A DNA stretch of 6,056 nt, from assembly GCA_900555585.1 (NCBI GenBank), contig USLT01000048.1:1-6056 (forward strand), read 5' to 3'. This document shows, in pieces, positions 1-6,056 of this stretch; positions within the stretch are counted from its first letter, which is position 1; every line of letters starts with the position of its first letter. This stretch comes from an uncultured Collinsella sp. (GTDB taxonomy: Bacteria > Actinomycetota > Coriobacteriia > Coriobacteriales > Coriobacteriaceae). The notes beneath the pieces are model-generated. The model did no database searches, was not told where the DNA came from, and worked only from the letters and a program-made list of their open reading frames with translations. The position numbers were made by a program, and so were the translations under genes.

Positions 1-795
1 CCCGTTGTCGGCGAGGTCCTCGAGCTGGCGGCAGGCGTACTCGATTCCGGCGGCGCGAAGGCTCGCGGGGTCGTCCTCGTAGCGTGCGAGCAGCTTGATG
101 ACGGGCGCCGGCAGCGAGGCACCGCACATGAAGACCATGCGCGTGATCTGCTGCTTGCCCATGAAGGGCATGATCCCGGCGGTGATGGGGACGGTGATCC
201 CGGCGGCGTCGGCGAGTTCGCGGAAGCGGTAGAAGCAGGCGTTGTCGAAGAAGAGCTGGGTCACGAGGAAGCTCGCCCCGGCGTCCTGCTTCTGCTTGAG
301 CCGGCGCACGGAGAGCGCGAGGTCGTCGCATTCGATGTGGCCCTCCGGATAGGCGGCGGCGCCCACGCAGAAGCCCGCGTCCACCAGCGCGGGGATGGTG
401 TCCTTGGCGTAGCGGTAGTCGGCGCAGCCCGGGCCTGTCGGCGCGCCCTGGGGCACGTCGCCGCGCAGCGCGAGGACGTTGTCGATCCCGGCCGCCCTCA
501 TCTCCTCGATCTTCGCGGCCAGGTCGGCTCGCTTGAGCGATATGCAGGTGAGGTGCGCGACCGACGGGATGCCGAAATCCCCATCGATCATATGCGCGAT
601 CTGCGTGGTGGCGCGGCTGTTGCCCATGCCGCCCGCCGAATAGGTGACGCTGACGAAATCGGGTTCGAGCGGCGCGAACCCCTCGGCGACCTCGCGGGCC
701 CGGTCGATCGACATCTCCTTGGGCGGGAACATCTCGAAGGATATCGGGCGGCGCCCGCGTTCCCGGCAGTTCTTGAAGATGCGATCGACTCTCAT
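1..795 (-). CDS. metF: 5,10-methylenetetrahydrofolate reductase, C-terminus cut by window edge
   Basis: Cytosolic flavoenzyme that reduces 5,10-methylene-THF to 5-methyl-THF, the methyl donor for methionine synthesis. The reading frame is open from the ATG at 795-793 to the left edge, giving 265 residues. Bacterial MetF is usually about 290-300 residues, so only some 25-35 are missing, including the expected FHFYTLNR-like end. Seen in order: SFEMFPPK (19-26), whose E21 matches the catalytic Glu of E. coli MetF; FVSVTY (47-52); HLTC (81-84); ALRGD (109-113), with the flavin-proximal Asp D113; AAYPEGH (147-153); DAGASF (171-176); TQLFFD (179-184), with the folate-contacting Gln Q180; and TAGIMP (205-210). 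It is the short bacterial form, with no room for the eukaryotic regulatory domain. The ATG is preferred over an in-frame GTG at 819-817 because a strong GGGGAGGGG lies just upstream; an in-frame stop follows at 828-826. It is divergent from the galactosidase gene. Identification is secure. Confidence 0.96.
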   Translation of the reverse strand, partial: MRVDRIFKNCRERGRRPISFEMFPPKEMSIDRAREVAEGFAPLEPDFVSVTYSAGGMGNSRATTQIAHMIDGDFGIPSVAHLTCISLKRADLAAKIEEMRAAGIDNVLALRGDVPQGAPTGPGCADYRYAKDTIPALVDAGFCVGAAAYPEGHIECDDLALSVRRLKQKQDAGASFLVTQLFFDNACFYRFRELADAAGITVPITAGIMPFMGKQQITRMVFMCGASLPAPVIKLLARYEDDPASLRAAGIEYACRQLEDLADNG

Positions 796-799
796 GTTG

Positions 800-808
800 C
801 CCCTCCCC
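800..808 (-). promoter_or_regulatory. Ribosome binding site of metF
   Basis: Read on the minus strand this is GGGGAGGGG. Its GGAGG core (806-802) ends six bases before the ATG at 795. This spacing decides the start in favour of the ATG over the GTG at 819-817, which would place the Shine-Dalgarno sequence inside the gene. Confidence 0.8.
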
Positions 809-827
809 TTGGTTTCCACGGCGACTC

Positions 828-833
828 ACTATA
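828..833 (-). promoter_or_regulatory. Candidate -10 box for metF
   Basis: The minus strand reads TATAGT, one base from the TATAAT consensus, about 33 bases upstream of the metF start. That would give a short leader of roughly 25 bases. No good -35 hexamer sits 16-18 bases upstream, so this is either an activator-dependent or weak promoter, or a chance match. The call rests on the -10 alone. Confidence 0.4.
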
Positions 834-872
834 CCGCAGCGTGATGCGCTACACGCGCGGGCACTTCGTGCG

Positions 873-886
873 ATACCAGTTGGTTA
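873..886. promoter_or_regulatory. Near-palindrome ATACCA-GT-TGGTTA, candidate second operator
   Basis: ATACCA (873-878) is followed after two bases by TGGTTA (881-886). A perfect palindrome would end in TGGTAT, so the last two bases are swapped. It shares the ATACCA half-site with 960-981 and lies 78 bp upstream of metF and 240 bp upstream of the galactosidase gene. A pair of related sites in a divergent promoter region is a common arrangement for a repressor that loops DNA. No regulator gene is visible in the window. Confidence 0.25.
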
Positions 887-959
887 CCGAGCCGCTTCCG
901 CCGACCCCCCCCGCTTCGCGTCGCCTGCGGGCCGCACGAGGGGATTGTCTCCTTCCGAC

Positions 960-981
960 TGGTATTTCATGGGAGATACCA
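960..981. promoter_or_regulatory. Inverted repeat TGGTAT-N10-ATACCA, candidate operator
   Basis: Perfect 6-bp inverted arms (960-965 and 976-981) flank a 10-bp spacer. The left arm lies within ACTGGTAT (958-965), the exact reverse complement of ATACCAGT at 873-880, so the same half-site recurs in the region. Half-sites containing TGGT/ACCA are typical of GntR/HutC-family sugar regulators such as NagR/DasR, which bind TGGTCTAGACCA-like palindromes, but the spacing here differs. Control of the galactosidase by a sugar-responsive repressor is an inference only. Confidence 0.35.
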
Positions 982-1088
982 ACATCAGGTGCCTGACCGT
1001 TTGCCGCCCCAGAGTGTTCGCTTGCGGTCGCGTGCCCCGCACCGGAGAAAAAACCCTTCATTCTTGTTCGTAATTTGGAGGGACTATG

Positions 1089-1109
1089 CGCCGGGTCCGC
1101 GGCCCGGCG
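1089..1109 (+). promoter_or_regulatory. GC-rich stem-loop just upstream of the GH2 ribosome binding site
   Basis: CGCCGGG (1089-1095) pairs perfectly with CCCGGCG (1103-1109) around a 7-base loop. The stem ends five bases before the AAGGAGG at 1115. It leaves the ribosome binding site free, so it may stabilise the 5' end of a long mRNA or shape translation initiation. There is no T-run after it, so it is not an intrinsic terminator. Confidence 0.4.
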
Positions 1110-1114
1110 ATGGC

Positions 1115-1121
1115 AAGGAGG
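1115..1121 (+). promoter_or_regulatory. Ribosome binding site of the GH2 beta-galactosidase
   Basis: AAGGAGG, a near-perfect Shine-Dalgarno sequence, ends four bases before the ATG at 1126. It decides the start. An ATG at 1086, also preceded by GGAGGG, is in another frame and opens a reading frame that lacks a signal peptide and does not resemble a protein. Confidence 0.85.
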
Positions 1122-1125
1122 CTGA

Positions 1126-4100
1126 ATGACTGCATCGCAATCCCATGGCGGCGCGAGGGGGCATCGGGCGCGGGGCGTCCTATGTGCCGCGCTCGCCGGA
1201 GCGCTCGTGCTCGGCACGCCCGGAACGGCGGCGATCGCCGCGGGGCTGGCGCCGACCCTGCGCTCGCAATCGACGACGCAGATGAGCTCGAAGCCCGAGG
1301 TCGTCTACATCAGCGGCGTCACCGACCCCGGCAAGCGCGTCCAGGGCTTCAACGAGAACTGGAAGTTCAAGCTCGGCGAGGCGTCCGGCGCCGACGCCGA
1401 GGCCTTCGACGATTCCTCGTGGACCGTCGTCGACCTTCCGCACGATTACAGCATCGACCAGGAGTACACCAAGACGGGCGAGGCCGAGAGCGCCTACAAG
1501 CCCGGCGGCATCGGCTGGTACCGCAAGTCGTTCGAGGTTGGCAAGGATCTTGCCGGCAAGCGGGTCCGCGTCGACTTCGACGGCGTGTACATGGATGCGA
1601 CCGTCTATATCAACGGCCAGGAGCTGGGCAACCATCCGTACGGCTACACGCCGTTCTCCTTCGACCTCACCCCGTATCTCAAGGTGGGCGAGCAGAACGT
1701 CATCGCCGTCCGCGTGAACAACGAGGTCCCGTCCTCGCGCTGGTACTCCGGTTCCGGCATGGGCCGCGACGTCGACCTGGTCGTGACCGACCCGGTCCAT
1801 GTGGCCAAGGACGGCGTGCAGGTGACCACCCCGCAGCTGGAGGCCCAGAAGGGCGGCGACGTCACCACGCACCTCAAGACCACCGTCGCCAACGCGGGCG
1901 AGGGCCAGGTCGAGGCCACGCTGGTCCAGACCGTCTTCAAGCGCGGCGGCAACCCCGAGCAGGCCATCGGCACCCAGACCACCAAGGTCACGGTCGAGGC
2001 CGGCAAGTCCAAGGCCGTGGAGGCCGACCTCTCCGCCGCCAAGCCCGAGCTGTGGAGCACGGACAATCCCGTCCTCTACACCGTGCGCACCGAGGTGAAG
2101 GTGGGCGGCAAGACCGTCGACACCTACGATACGGACTTCGGCTACCGCTTCTTCAAGTTCGATGCCGCCAAGGGCTTCTCCCTCAATGGCGAGGTCATGA
2201 AGATCAAGGGCGTCTGCATGCACCACGACCAGGGCGCCCTGGGCTCCGTCTCGACGCGCGACGCGCTCGAGCGCCAGGTGAAGATCCTGAAGGACATGGG
2301 CTGCAACTCCATCCGCACCTCGCACAACACGCCCGCCCGCGAGCTGGTGGAGGTCTGCAACGAGCAGGGCATGCTGCTCGACCTCGAGTTCTTCGACGGC
2401 TGGACCGCTCAGAAGAACGGTAACTCGAAGGATTACGCGCGCTTCTTCAACAAGGCGATGGGCGAGTCCAAGCTGCTGGGCGCCGAGGCGAGCAAGCCCT
2501 GGGCCCGCTTCGACCTCGAGCAGAGCATCGCGCGCGATTTCAACTCCCCGGCGGTCATCATGTGGTCCATCGGCAACGAGATGACCGAGGGCACCGGCGG
2601 CATTTCCGGCTTCAACCAGGTCCAGAAGGACCTGATCGATTGGGTGAAGGCCGTCGACGCCACGCGCCCGGTCACCACGGGCGACAACCAGTATAAGAAC
2701 AAGGGGAGCATGGCGCTCAACCCGCAGGGCATCGCCGACGCCAACGGCGTCGTGGGCTTCAACTACGCCGACGGGGGCGTCTACGACAAGGCCCATAGCG
2801 AGCATGATCAGTGGATCCTACTTGGTTCCGAGACCGCTTCGGCCATCAACAGCCGCGGTATCTACAATACGCATGGCCAGGACGGCGGCGCCCAGCAGCT
2901 CACCTCTTATGACTACAGCGCGGTCGGCTGGGGCCATGTTGCTTCCAAGGCGTGGTACGACGTGCTCACCCGCGACTTCATGTCCGGCGAGTACGTGTGG
3001 ACCGGCTTCGACTACCTGGGCGAACCCACGCCGTGGAACGGTATCGGCTCCGGCGTTGCATCCAATGCGCATTGGCCCGCGCCGAAGAATTCCTACTTCG
3101 GCATCATCGACACGGCCGGTCTCCCCAAGGACTCCTACTATCTGTATCAGAGCTTGTGGAACGAGGACGTCAGCACGCTGCACATGCTCCCCGCATGGAA
3201 TGGCGACGTGGTAAAGAAGGATGACCAGAACAAGGTCGACGTCGTGGTGTACACCGACGCCGCGTCTGTTGAGCTGTTCTTTACGCCGAAGGGTTCCACT
3301 GAGCGCAAGTCGCTGGGCAAGAAGACCTTTACCACCAAGACGACGCCTACTAATAAGTTCACCTATCAGATGTACGAGGGCGATGACGCCTACAAGGGCA
3401 ACGAGATCCATCGCAACCTTTACTTTACTTGGAAAGTGCCCTACGCCGACGGTACCATCACCGCCGAGGCATACGATGCAGCCGGCGAGAAGCAGGACAC
3501 CTCCACGTGGCAGGGTCGCCAGAGCGTGACCACCGCCGGTCCCGCTGCCAAGCTCAAGGCCGAGGTCAACCGCAAGGGCATGACCGCCAACGGCGCCGAC
3601 CTCGCCTACGTGACCGTGAGCGTGACCGATGCCCAGGGCAACCTGGTCCCCAACGCTGCCAACAACGTGAAGTTCGAGGTCTCCGGCGCCGGCAGCCTCG
3701 CCGGTATCGACAACGGCAACTCGCCCGATCACCAGTCCTATCGCGATAACAACCGCAATGCGTTCTCCGGCCAGCTCGTGGGTATCGTCCGTGCCGGCGA
3801 GAAGGCTGGTAAGGCTACCGTAAAGGTGAGCGCCGACGGCCTTGATCCCATGACTGTCGAGATTCCCGTTGCCGCCGATGCCTCCGCTCCCGAGGGCAAG
3901 GTCGAGGACAGCCTGTATTTTCCTCGCTATCACTACGTGAAGATGGGCTCCGAGCTGACCCTGCCCGCCAAGGTTCAGGTTCGCTACACCGACGGCTCGT
4001 CTGCCGAGAAGGCCGTGACTTGGGATCAGGTGAGCGCCGACAAGCTTGCGACTCCTGGTAACTTCACTGTAAGCGGCTCCGTTGCCGACTCCAGCGTGCG

Positions 4101-6056
4101 TGCCACCGCTATCGTTACGGTCGTTGACGATATCGCGGCCCTGCTGAACTACTCCACGGCAGTCGCCGTGGGCGTCGAGCCGGTGCTGCCCGATGCCCTC
4201 CCCGCTGTTATGGCCGATGGCACGGTGCTGAACGCCAGCTTCCCCGTTACATGGGATAAGCCCGAGAAGGGCGCATTTAACGAAGAGGGCACCGTTAAAG
4301 TTGCCGGCACTTCCACCGTTTTCGGTAAGGACGTGACCGTCACTGCTTCCGTTCGAGTCCAGCGCGAAACCATCGCCATCGGCGGCAACATCGCAAAAGA
4401 TGCGATGGAGATCAGCCAGGATATTCCCAAGGACAAGCAGAGCGACAGCCTGAACGCCATCGTCGACGGCTCCACGGACCGCACGGATGTGAGCAGCGGC
4501 CCCAACCCCTCGCTGTGGTCAAACTACGACTATGCGCAGGATGGCCACAACAAGGCGAGCATTACGTTCAAGTACGCCACGCAGCAGCGTTTCGGTCAGT
4601 TCAAGGTGACTTTCGCTGAGGATAACTGGTCGGCGCGTTTCCCTGCAGCCAAGAGCGCGGTTTTCGAGGTTTCCGAGAATGGCAAGGATTGGACGCCCGT
4701 CGCCGTTCGCGAATCCATCGGCAACCCCTCCGGCTCCAACCGCCCCCGCACCCAGCTCTATACGTATGACTTCGCCCCCGTGACCGCGACGTTCGTGCGC
4801 CTCACGGTGACCAATGCCGACGAGACGCTTTCCGGCCGCAAGCCCTGCACCGCGATCACCGAGGTCGAGCTCAACACCGCCCAGGGCAGCTTCACGACCA
4901 ACGCTACGGCCAAGTTGGCCTCCCTCAAGGTGAACGACCGCGCCGTGCCCGACTCGGCGCTCAAGCAGGGTGGCTACAGCACGCCCGCCCAGACCGCCAA
5001 GGTGGAGCCCGTCTCCGCGGACAACGCCGCCGTGACCGTGCTTCCCGCCCACGATGGCAAGATCTTGATCATCATCGAGTCCGAGGACCATCAGACCCGT
5101 AGCACCTTCACCATCAACCTCGGCGCTCCCGAGACGATGGATCCCGCGGACGACTCGCGCGACTATCCGGTCGACAAGATCGTGAACAAGGAGACCGGCA
5201 GCGTGCACGAGCCCGCTTCGGGCAACGAGGGCCCGCTGGCCTTCGCCTTCGACAAGAACGAGGACACCTACTACCACTCCCACTGGACGGCCACCACGCT
5301 CGACAACCTGTGGGTGACCATGGAGCTCGAGGAGCCCGCTGCCATCGACGGCCTGCGCTATCTGCCGCGCCCCGCCAACAGCGGTAGCCACAACGGCACC
5401 ATGTTCGGCGCCAAGCTGCAGTACAGCGAGGACGGCAAGACCTGGAAGGATGCCGGCAGCGCCACCTGGCCCTCGCCGGAGGAGGCCGGCTACACGCGCG
5501 ACTGGAGGCTCCTGCAGCTCGCCAAGCCCGTCACCGCCAAGTACTTCCGCCTCCAGGCCACGGCCACCTATGCCGACGGCGGACGCAACGACGCGTTCCT
5601 GAGCGCGGCCGAGCTGCGCCTCACCAAGGCCGCCGCCAGGCCGGCCACGGACATCGCCAGCGATGCCGTGTCCATCGAGGTTCCCGCCTCCGTGACGGTT
5701 GACCGCGTCGACGCCCAGCACCCTGTGGACGCCTCCAAGGTGAACGTCGTGGTCAAGCACGGTGACAAGACCCTGGAGAACGGCGTGGACTACACGCTCG
5801 AGTTCGCCGACAACACCGCTGCCGGCACCGCCAGGGTGACCGTCAACGGCATGGGCGAGTACACCGGCTCCGTCGAGCGCTCCTTCGAGATCAAGCTCGC
5901 CGAGCCCGAGCTCCAGGGCATCGCCGTGAAGGCCGCGCCCGCCAAGACCATCTACAATGTGGGCGACAAGCTCGATCCCGCGGGCCTCGTGCTCGAGCTG
6001 AGCCTGTCTAACGGTACGACCCGCGAGGTCGCGTACGACGCCGACACCGCGGCCGC
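1126..6056 (+). CDS. Secreted multidomain GH2 beta-galactosidase (BgaA/BbgIII-like), C-terminus cut by window edge
   Basis: Extracellular exo-beta-galactosidase, inferred to cleave lactose or terminal galactose of milk/host glycans. One uninterrupted frame gives 1643 codons with no stop. Residues 1-39 form a signal peptide: Arg-rich start, hydrophobic 18-29, A-X-A cleavage options near 36-39. The GH2 sugar-binding domain is ~76-220 (LPHDY 104-108, GWYRK 130-134, RWYSGSG 205-211), followed by an Ig-like domain ~222-340. The TIM barrel is ~344-640: GFSLNG (350-355), NSIRTSHN (394-401), acid/base E485 in WSIGNE (480-485), nucleophile E569 in GSETASA (567-573), WTGFDYLGEPTPWN (625-638). A DUF4982-like domain starts near LPAWN (688-692); a GH2 C-terminal domain is ~808-915. 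Then come Ig-like (Big_4 style) modules ~926-1000 and ~1002-1082, discoidin-like ~1086-1254, cadherin-like beta-sandwich ~1262-1332, F5/8-type-C ~1346-1502 (YHSHW 1383-1387), Ig-like ~1506-1591 and Big_3-like from ~1592. The stop codon and any LPXTG anchor are outside. Family and catalytic residues are secure; domain edges are estimates and natural substrate and linkage preference are unknown. Codon use shifts at ~2760-4740. Confidence 0.95.
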   Translation, partial: MTASQSHGGARGHRARGVLCAALAGALVLGTPGTAAIAAGLAPTLRSQSTTQMSSKPEVVYISGVTDPGKRVQGFNENWKFKLGEASGADAEAFDDSSWTVVDLPHDYSIDQEYTKTGEAESAYKPGGIGWYRKSFEVGKDLAGKRVRVDFDGVYMDATVYINGQELGNHPYGYTPFSFDLTPYLKVGEQNVIAVRVNNEVPSSRWYSGSGMGRDVDLVVTDPVHVAKDGVQVTTPQLEAQKGGDVTTHLKTTVANAGEGQVEATLVQTVFKRGGNPEQAIGTQTTKVTVEAGKSKAVEADLSAAKPELWSTDNPVLYTVRTEVKVGGKTVDTYDTDFGYRFFKFDAAKGFSLNGEVMKIKGVCMHHDQGALGSVSTRDALERQVKILKDMGCNSIRTSHNTPARELVEVCNEQGMLLDLEFFDGWTAQKNGNSKDYARFFNKAMGESKLLGAEASKPWARFDLEQSIARDFNSPAVIMWSIGNEMTEGTGGISGFNQVQKDLIDWVKAVDATRPVTTGDNQYKNKGSMALNPQGIADANGVVGFNYADGGVYDKAHSEHDQWILLGSETASAINSRGIYNTHGQDGGAQQLTSYDYSAVGWGHVASKAWYDVLTRDFMSGEYVWTGFDYLGEPTPWNGIGSGVASNAHWPAPKNSYFGIIDTAGLPKDSYYLYQSLWNEDVSTLHMLPAWNGDVVKKDDQNKVDVVVYTDAASVELFFTPKGSTERKSLGKKTFTTKTTPTNKFTYQMYEGDDAYKGNEIHRNLYFTWKVPYADGTITAEAYDAAGEKQDTSTWQGRQSVTTAGPAAKLKAEVNRKGMTANGADLAYVTVSVTDAQGNLVPNAANNVKFEVSGAGSLAGIDNGNSPDHQSYRDNNRNAFSGQLVGIVRAGEKAGKATVKVSADGLDPMTVEIPVAADASAPEGKVEDSLYFPRYHYVKMGSELTLPAKVQVRYTDGSSAEKAVTWDQVSADKLATPGNFTVSGSVADSSVRATAIVTVVDDIAALLNYSTAVAVGVEPVLPDALPAVMADGTVLNASFPVTWDKPEKGAFNEEGTVKVAGTSTVFGKDVTVTASVRVQRETIAIGGNIAKDAMEISQDIPKDKQSDSLNAIVDGSTDRTDVSSGPNPSLWSNYDYAQDGHNKASITFKYATQQRFGQFKVTFAEDNWSARFPAAKSAVFEVSENGKDWTPVAVRESIGNPSGSNRPRTQLYTYDFAPVTATFVRLTVTNADETLSGRKPCTAITEVELNTAQGSFTTNATAKLASLKVNDRAVPDSALKQGGYSTPAQTAKVEPVSADNAAVTVLPAHDGKILIIIESEDHQTRSTFTINLGAPETMDPADDSRDYPVDKIVNKETGSVHEPASGNEGPLAFAFDKNEDTYYHSHWTATTLDNLWVTMELEEPAAIDGLRYLPRPANSGSHNGTMFGAKLQYSEDGKTWKDAGSATWPSPEEAGYTRDWRLLQLAKPVTAKYFRLQATATYADGGRNDAFLSAAELRLTKAAARPATDIASDAVSIEVPASVTVDRVDAQHPVDASKVNVVVKHGDKTLENGVDYTLEFADNTAAGTARVTVNGMGEYTGSVERSFEIKLAEPELQGIAVKAAPAKTIYNVGDKLDPAGLVLELSLSNGTTREVAYDADTAA

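Larger units (their letters stand above)
796..1125. promoter_or_regulatory. Divergent intergenic region between metF and the GH2 gene
   Basis: The 330 bp between the two start codons should hold both promoters. Contents seen: both ribosome binding sites, a metF -10 candidate (828-833), a short hairpin GCAC-TTC-GTGC (861-871), ATACCA/TGGTAT motifs (873-886 and 960-981), a run of eight C (905-912), an A-rich stretch (around 1046-1053) and a GC-rich stem-loop (1089-1109). I could not find a convincing -35/-10 pair for the plus-strand gene; TAATTT at 1071-1076 is the only AT-rich hexamer near it and lacks a -35. Reading frames that cross this region do not resemble proteins. No riboswitch or rho-independent terminator was recognised. 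Confidence 0.6.

Noticed and set aside
337..996. 219-residue plus-strand frame over metF
   Set aside because: Antisense to metF, whose conserved motifs are clear on the other strand; the product is Arg/Ala/Gly-rich without family features.
1089..1109. Intrinsic terminator
   Set aside because: The stem is strong but no T-run follows on either strand and it lies directly before a start codon.
1180..1188. Possible lipobox around Cys20 of the galactosidase signal peptide
   Set aside because: The residues before the Cys are G-V-L, not the usual L-[AS]-[GA]-C, and the Cys lies inside the hydrophobic core. A-X-A sites at 36-39 fit ordinary signal peptidase I better.
849..1217. 122-residue minus-strand frame across the intergenic region
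   Set aside because: It is Arg/Pro/Ala-rich, lacks a ribosome binding site and recognisable domain, and overlaps the start and signal peptide of the galactosidase.
1086..2423. 445-residue plus-strand frame with its own GGAGGG ahead of the ATG
   Set aside because: It overlaps the galactosidase in another frame. The translation is Arg/Gly/Gln-rich and has no known motif or signal peptide.
1180..2805. 541-residue open frame on the minus strand
   Set aside because: It is the antisense shadow of the galactosidase. Strong G/C-ending codons make stops rare on the opposite strand. The translation is low-complexity, rich in A, V, L, G, D and H, with no recognisable motif, and the plus strand here encodes the GH2 N-terminal half with intact motifs.
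2818..3933. 371-residue open frame on the minus strand
   Set aside because: Antisense to the GH2 catalytic and C-terminal domains. Its composition is a Val/Gly/Leu/His-rich artefact of GC-biased codons, with no supporting ribosome binding site or family resemblance.
4519..5760. 413-residue open frame on the minus strand
   Set aside because: Antisense to the discoidin-like and Ig-like modules; same codon-bias artefact and no domain resemblance.

Overview
The window looks like a chromosomal segment from a high-GC, Gram-positive gut-type actinobacterium. A Coriobacteriia genus such as Collinsella fits best. This rests on strong G/C-ending codon bias, a huge secreted GH2 beta-galactosidase built from Ig-like and F5/8-type-C modules, and the style of those modules. 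Bifidobacterium carries similar enzymes and cannot be excluded. Only two real genes are visible. They are divergently transcribed and both run off the window edges.

On the minus strand, from 795 down to the left edge, lies most of metF (5,10-methylenetetrahydrofolate reductase; 265 residues visible, C-terminus missing). A 330-bp divergent intergenic region (796-1125) follows. It holds the ribosome binding sites of both genes, a plausible -10 box for metF, a run of eight C, a cluster of ATACCA/TGGTAT motifs that could be operators, and a strong GC hairpin just ahead of the second gene's ribosome binding site.

From 1126 to the right edge, one uninterrupted plus-strand reading frame of 1643 visible codons encodes a secreted GH2 beta-galactosidase of the BgaA/BbgIII type. 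In order it has a signal peptide, the GH2 sugar-binding and Ig-like domains, a TIM barrel with both catalytic glutamates, GH2 C-terminal domains, two Ig-like modules, a first discoidin-like carbohydrate-binding module, a cadherin-like beta-sandwich, a second discoidin-like module and two more Ig-like modules. The stop codon and any cell-wall anchor lie beyond the window. The enzyme probably removes terminal beta-linked galactose from lactose or host/milk glycans outside the cell. Nothing visible links it functionally to metF.

The least expected signal is inside the galactosidase gene. Codon third-position composition changes abruptly for about 2 kb (roughly 2760-4740) and then reverts. This suggests an intragenic recombination mosaic or an assembly chimera. 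I see no RNA genes, insertion sequences, CRISPR or defence genes.
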